In this document: one piece after another, positions 58,923-64,000 of the stretch
Layout: the number at the start of each line of letters is the position of its first letter
Numbering within the stretch: the first letter of the stretch is position 1
From: Strigamia acuminata
Lineage: Eukaryota; Arthropoda; Chilopoda; Geophilomorpha; Linotaeniidae
Assembly: GCA_949358305.1 (NCBI GenBank)
Contig: OX442316.1
Location: 1,550,001-1,614,000 of the forward strand
Direction: 5' to 3'
Length of the DNA stretch: 64,000 nucleotides
Translations under genes and position numbers: made by a program
Notes under the pieces: model-generated
The model's input: the letters and a program-made list of their open reading frames with translations, nothing else
The model's database searches: none
What the model was told of the DNA's origin: nothing

Positions 58923-59539
58923 GATTTTTTTATATGTGCTGGTAAGTAAGTGGTCGTAACCAGCTGCAATTAAATCTACCGCAATTTAGTTTAATTATTA
59001 ACTCTACGTCCACATAAGGCGACTCAATATACTGCAAAATACCGCAAAAGCGAAACGATGCTCATTTCTGTTTTGATTTATTTCAGTGCTTCCCTATGGT
59101 TGGCTTTGGGTCCCCCAATTAAGCCGAGCAACTGAGGTGTCCACCTTCCCCAAATGACGATTTGGTTGGAAACCGACTCGATACGTGCCGACAAAAAAAC
59201 GTTATTTAAAAACATTCCGTACAGCGCAAAACCACATACCACAAATGGATGAACCGCAAATAAAATGCATTTTTTGCACAGAAAATAACAAATTTTGTTT
59301 AAACAATGCATTTCTTGCACACAAAATAACAAATCTTGTTTAAACAATGCATTTTTTGCTCACAAAATAACAAATTTTGTTTTAAAATTATAATTTTGGT
59401 TTAGATAATGCATTTTTCTTTAAAATGACAAACTCCGTTTTGTAAATGCATTTTTAGCACACCAAACCTCAAAAATCCAATTCTAAATGCAAACAATGAA
59501 TGAGAAAAACATGTTTTCACTTTTCAGTCACCGGTTTCC
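58923..59539. repeat. Convergent intergenic region with about 46-bp tandem repeat
   Basis: Between the stops of the small Cys gene and Dph2. From 59255 to 59470 about four copies of a unit containing AAATGCATTTTTTGC, ACAAAATAACAAATT and TTGTTTAAACAATG occur, with drift toward the right end. Confidence 0.65.
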
Positions 59540-62377
59540 TTAAGTTTGTTTATCTGAATCATACAGATCTGTTTCGTTTTCGTACTGACACGCAATCCCA
59601 CTTCTCCCTTTCGCCGCTTTCACCACCTCCGTTTCGCCCAGGTTCTGTCGCAACCCGGTCCACGAGCGATTGTTTAGAAACTCTCCTAAACAAACGAAGA
59701 CAAAACGTAATCTCTACCAACGCTTAGAATAAATCACGTACCTGCAGCGTTTTGATGAATTGGCGCTAATTGAAGAGAATCATTTCGCAACATTACGTCC
59801 GTAGTGTTGACCGTGGAATAATCGGTCAAGTTTAGTGTTCGCACTGATCCGGTCACGAGTGACATTGATGGTTCTTGGGGCGACTCGCTTTCAGACATCT
59901 CGATAAAATTTGATGCACCTGCGTAGGAAAAGAAATTCAATATTTAATTAATTAATTTTCGCATTTCTATTATTTCTAGTAAGTTTGCATTCGGATCGGA
60001 TGCGGATTGGTACGAGTCCCTACCAATCCAATCCGAATGCAAGCTTAATTTCTGACCACTTTTGATTGATTTTTAATAATTTCAATGATTTTGTACACTA
60101 ATTTAATGATTTTCATTGCTTTTTCACACTATAGTCAAAACTCTTTATAACGAATTGTATGGGACCCGAAAAATCGATTTGTTATAACGAGAATTTGTTA
60201 GGTCGAAATTTTTTAACATGGTGTTTTATGGCCAGCCAACCAAACTGACTATTTTTAGGTATTTGTTACATGGATAATTCGTTATATCGCGATTCGTTAT
60301 AAAGAGTTTCGACTATATTACTGATTTTTAGCCTTTTCAATAGGTGCATTCAATCTTAAACGGCTTTCCAAAATCCTGATTTTCTTAATTTTAAGAAATC
60401 AAGGAAATCGGAATTCAACTTTCAACGATCTCAAAATTTCCCAAAATCCAACTGTTGCACATGCGCAATTAGAATCGTTGGAAAACTTCCTATTTACAAA
60501 CGTGGCCGAAATATCGCAATTTTCCCATGCCATAATATGGCGAAACATTTAAACATGGTCGGCCGCATTCGAGAGCTCAAATGCGGCCGAAATATCACGA
60601 TTTTCCCAATAACAATTGCAATTTGCCCAATTGCAATTATAAAATTGCAAACAAAAATAACTGCTGTGATCGTTCCATGTGCAAGTCAAGATGGATTTCT
60701 CAAAATCGGATTTCGTTTTTATGACGTAAAAACCGTCACTTCCGGTCTCCCGAAATCAAGAAAATCAGCTAAATCAGCAAAATCCATTTAAGATTGACTG
60801 CACCTATTGAACGCACCTAATGACTTCCAACCACTTTTAAACGATTTTTAACGCTTTCTAGCCACTTTTAAATAATTTTACCAATTTTCTACAATTTTAG
60901 CCACTTCTGAATGATTTCGAAGGCTTTCTAGCCACTTTTAGATGATTTTTAACGAATTTCAATAGTTTTGTACACTAATTTAACAATTTTCACCAATTCC
61001 ACACACTTTTCCGAAGGATTTTCATCAGTTTCAACGATTTCACATAGCATTTGAATAATTTTTCACCGATTTCAAACAATTTCCCGCCACAACCCACCAA
61101 TCCCACTTCCTATTTTACCTGGTAACAACTCCGTAAAATCCGAAACATAATCCCCAGTCCACGTCCTACTCGGATTACAAGCCAGCTCCACCTCGTACGG
61201 CGTAACAATCGGGCGCAAAAACTCCTTGGAATCCATCATGGAATTCTCCGGACAAGCGACCAAACAAACCACGTCCATCTCCGGAAAATTCGCCAACTTG
61301 GCCACATTCACCTTCCCCATGGCCAACGTGTACGCCTTCTTGCCCGCTTTTCGCACGATCCTCTTCAAATGCGAAATTATCGACAGATAATTCGCAACGC
61401 CCAAAGTGCCCACCAAAATCCCGACGATCTTCGCATCGCGGATCCGCTCCACCAAGTAATAGCGCTTCATCAGCGACCGGTTCACGTCGAGTGTCTCCAT
61501 CCGCGCCGTCCGACGCTCGGGATCGTACGAATAAAATCGGTTTTGATTGAACGACAACATGAAATTCGCCAACGTCGTGTCGTCTTTTCCGACGTAAATA
61601 AAATCGTACTCGACGAGTTGAGTGTTTTCCGGTATACGAAAAAGGCGGCCATATTTTTGTACGACTGGTTCGGGTGAGTTTTCTTCCGGATTTTGTAATT
61701 TGGATGAAATTACGGCGCGAAAATGCGTGGATAGATGCGAAATGAGCTCGGGCATCGCGTGCGTGTATAAAACGTCGTGGATTAACACGATTTTGTGGTT
61801 TTCGTTGGGGATTATTTTCTTTAGGGATTCGTGCGCATGGTGAGTGTCTATGGGTTTTTTGCCGTAGATGTAGAGCACGGGGAGGCGCAGGGTCGTGCTC
61901 AGGCAGGAATGGCCGAAATGGATGATAGCGTCGGCGGATGCGTGTTCGGCCGCGATTTCGTCCACGCAGCAACTGGAAATTGGAAAATTAAATTAGAGAT
62001 TGGTTTTTGGGGGGGGTTTTGGGGAGAGAAGGCACCTTCCGTAACTCGTGTCGCCCAATATGTAGAGCGCTATTGCGCATGTTTTTCGAAGTTTTAGCGA
62101 AATTTCGGTCGAATCGTGTAACATTTCGTCCGGAAATTGAAGCGCAACCTGAAATACAAATACATTATTATAATTAGATTAAATTTTTGGTCATTCTTGG
62201 TGATTTTTAGTGTTTTTTTGTGATTTTTGGTACTTTTTTGTAGTTATTTTCAAGGATCCATTGCGCGCAGCGGTCGATTTCGTAAAAATCTTCGACATTT
62301 TCGACAGTTAAAACACTATCTATTGTTTTCCTATTGATAACTTCTTTCTCACTACTAGAAAATACCGTCGAAGCCAT
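59540..62377 (-). CDS. Dph2: Diphthamide biosynthesis protein 2
   Basis: Five exons on the minus strand: 62377-62234, 62148-62036, 61972-61119, 59918-59742, 59685-59540. Phases agree; 477 aa, near the usual DPH2 length. DPH2 pairs with DPH1 in the iron-sulphur complex that moves the 3-amino-3-carboxypropyl group of S-adenosylmethionine to a histidine of elongation factor 2, the first step of diphthamide synthesis in the cytosol. Visible signatures: ILGDTSYGSCCVDEIAAEH (Cys at about 87-88), ADAIIHFGHSCLS, DFIYVGKD, the VACPENS cysteine near 326 and the C-terminal block RSWTGLRQNLGETEVVKAAK, GRSGIA. The ATG at 62377 was chosen because MASTVFSSSE starts a plausible N-terminus; an in-frame upstream extension has only non-ATG starts. 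Intron 3 (1.2 kb) carries two MITEs. Confidence 0.95.
59980..60047. mobile_element. Miniature relative of the hAT-like element (68 bp)
   Basis: Inverted ends TAAGTTTGCATTCGGATCGG and CCGAATGCAAGCTTA. The flanks ATTTCTAG and ATTTCTGA match at six of eight bases, as expected for an aged 8-bp duplication. Ends and CGGATC motifs match the 1.08-kb element at 44611-45689. Lies in Dph2 intron 3. Confidence 0.7.
60130..60317. mobile_element. Pogo/Tigger-like MITE, copy 2 (in Dph2 intron 3)
   Basis: Perfect or near-perfect 25-bp inverted ends TATAGTCRAAACTCTTTATA ACG, flanked by TA. Interior GTTATAACGAGAATTTGTTA and AACATGGTGTTTTATGGCCA match copy 1 at 18627-18794. No coding capacity. Confidence 0.8.
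60318..61118. other. Rest of Dph2 intron 3
   Basis: 60350-60800 contains inverted pieces (AAATCCTGATTTTCTTAATT versus CCGAAATCAAGAAAATCAGC-like, with AATAGGTGCATTCAATCTTA versus TAAGATTGACTGCACCTATT at the ends). It therefore looks like another fold-back element of about 450 bp (roughly 60340-60808). 60830-61080 is a degenerate repeat of ACTTTTAAATGATTTTTAAC-like units. Confidence 0.5.
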
Positions 62378-62931
62378 CTGGACGATCCAAACACTAAAAA
62401 TCACTTGCCCAAGTGATGAACGCGGCCATTTTGTGTCGACGTCTAACAGGAGTCCGATGCACTGTTAACATTTATTAGAATCTTATTCAATTTAGACTCA
62501 TAGCAAATAAAATTCACTATTAACTTTTTAAAATTAACAAACAAAAACATTAAAATCCTTTTTTATTAGATTTAAAAAAAATTAAGTCTCGATTTAGACT
62601 TTTCCAGTGAGAATATCTCTCGCTCGGCGGCGCCACGTCCACTAGGAACACATGTGGGACAATAAACGAGGCCTGTGATTGGTCGAAGCGCTAGTGGTGA
62701 GTCTTTTATCACTGGGGTAGAGCACAGAGTGCGCTGATTTTATCGCGGTGTGCAGCCTCCGTGGGTGAATTTGAGATATTCCAGGCCTTCGACCTTTAGA
62801 CTTTACTCATTTACCTGAAGGGAAGTGAAATGGATGTACGAATCTAAAGTCCCGAACGAGTAGGAGACAGTACAAGTTAGTTTGTCGTCCGATCAAGGGA
62901 CGAAGCCATCAACCAATGTGCATGCTTCAAC
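62378..62931. promoter_or_regulatory. Putative bidirectional promoter, Dph2 / glypican-like gene
   Basis: 554 bp between divergent start codons. 62600-62760 is more GC-rich than its surroundings (CGGCGGCGCCACG) and is a good candidate for the shared promoter core. No specific factor site is claimed. Confidence 0.4.
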
Positions 62932-63124
62932 ATGGCGCTAGTGCATCCCAATCCCGGCATCACAAGGCCGAGGCCGTGGTTTCGGACAATCGGACTCGTT
63001 TTGTGTTTATTTACATTCATCACTGAAAACATTGACTCTGCCGAAGTTGGATGTAACACTGTTCGGTATGCGTATAGTGCCAAAGGATTCAATGGAGTGC
63101 AAGTGCCAAGGCAACCAGTCCCAG
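62932..63124 (+). CDS. Probable glypican, first exon (partial gene)
   Basis: ATG 62932 to a GTTAGA donor after 63124 (64 codons plus one base). The N-terminal part is basic (RPRPWFR), then a hydrophobic signal segment (IGLVLCLFTFIT). The mature start has CNTVRYAYSAKGFNGVQVP, which resembles the conserved first cysteine block of glypicans (C-x2-VR-x2-Y-x2-KGF...VP). Glypicans are GPI-anchored heparan-sulphate proteoglycans (dally/dally-like in flies) that shape Wnt, Hedgehog and BMP gradients. Only one exon is seen, so the assignment rests on a short motif. The next exon is outside the window; intron 1 exceeds 870 bp. Confidence 0.6.
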
Positions 63125-64000
63125 GTTAGATTTATTCAACTTTTTGAATTTTTTGTTTAAAACAATAACAAAAAAAGCAGAAAACAAAGCAAAAATGATC
63201 TTTTATGATAGAAAATATCTGAAAAATTAGATTTAAATTGTGTTGATTAAGTGAAAATGGCTTTCTTTTTCTTAAATGGTTGGTTTGTGAAAAACATTGA
63301 CAAAAAAAACCATTTTTAATGGTGTAAAATATTTGAAAAATAAGATAAAAACCATTTTGATTAAGTTCACTTATGAAAATGCTTTTTTTTCTGTTTAAAT
63401 GTTTGTATTAGATGATCTATAACGTGTTAAATCGGGTATCCTGACTTCTAGATCGCATGGGAACGTATAAACTTTTGGTTTGTGTATGCATTTTTAAAAA
63501 GTTGTATTTTTTTGTAGCTAAACTAGCTCTAAACTTTATGGCGCTTGCAAGCATCGCTAATTAAGCTATTCACACAAGACCTTGTGTTCTGGGCCGAGAG
63601 GGAAAACGAGTGTTGCAGACTTGGGTTTCCTTCACAAACGGTTAATGGATTATTGAATCCATTTGTTAATGAAGGAAATTGTTGATGGAATCATGAAATT
63701 ATTTTTTTTTTTGCATTTGTTTGATGAAACTTAATGGAATCAATAATTTTTTTCAATTTCCACAGTTTATCTTTAATGGGATTACATTAGATAAATGGCA
63801 ACCTCTATTGAATCTCATAAAAAGATTTTTTTTTGAAATTTTCATCACAGTAATGAGTTTTATTTTTAGGCTTAACTCTTATTTAGACTCCAGGACTCCT
63901 TTCTCGCCCTCTTTTCTCTACTGGGTGTGGAAAAAGGGGTTAATCTCCTTGTTTGAAAAAGGTGTCACAAAGAGGCAATCATCACTGCTGGAGTTTGGAT
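63125..64000. other. Start of glypican-like intron 1
   Basis: AT-rich with a loosely repeated AATTTGAAAAATAAGATTTAAA / GAAAATGGCTTTTTTT pattern at 63180-63400. No exon or element was recognised up to the window end. Confidence 0.45.

Noticed and set aside
61175-61972. 265-codon frame overlapping Dph2 exon 3
   Set aside because: It is the shifted reading of the same strand; the frame chosen matches DPH2 along its length and splices in phase.

Overview
The window looks like arthropod nuclear DNA. It carries spliced genes with many short introns (often 50-100 bp) and GT-AG junctions. The gene set is animal and partly arthropod-specific: a gooseberry-type Pax3/7 gene, a furrowed-like lectin/sushi membrane protein, a clan-2 cytochrome P450, a CLIP-plus-haem-peroxidase protein and a probable glypican. 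Intergenic and long-intron DNA is AT-rich and full of decaying short tandem repeats. No prokaryotic features, CRISPR arrays or convincing tRNA/rRNA genes were seen. The species cannot be named from this sequence; crustacean or other non-insect arthropod is a guess.

Layout. 1-12.3 kb: four exons of a gooseberry-like Pax gene (minus strand). They cover the whole paired domain and the octapeptide, with a 5.6 kb first intron; the homeodomain exons are not in the window. 16.1-17.2 kb: BAG1-like co-chaperone (minus), head-to-head with NADH-cytochrome b5 reductase (plus, 17.7-21.5 kb, seven exons, 303 aa). 22.0-25.2 kb: lectin gene A (minus, ten exons, 587 aa; CCP-CCP-F-type lectin-CTLD-CCP-TM). 26.8-40.4 kb: two near-identical Ty1/copia elements, one inserted into the other in the opposite orientation, both with intact LTRs, target-site duplications and tRNA-iMet primer sites. 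41-46 kb: pogo/Tigger-like transposase relic, a broken clan-2 P450 and a 1.08 kb hAT-like non-autonomous element with an exact 8-bp duplication. 46.2-50.1 kb: lectin gene B (minus), a paralogue of A with the same exon structure but no transmembrane exon. 53.1-58.2 kb: CLIP-domain haem peroxidase (plus, 13 exons, 808 aa). 58.4-58.9 kb: a small secreted or membrane cysteine protein (plus, 117 aa). 59.5-62.4 kb: Dph2 (minus, five exons, 477 aa), head-to-head with the first exon of a probable glypican (plus, 62.9 kb to beyond the window).

The genes are unrelated neighbours rather than a pathway. The two lectin genes are the exception: they are an ancient duplicate pair now separated by the copia nest and the P450. 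The most unusual signals are the self-nested copia pair with the same 5'/3' LTR mismatch in both copies, the membrane/secreted lectin pair, and several non-autonomous transposon families that can be defined from this window alone. I found no feature that I can defend as a wholly new biological system.
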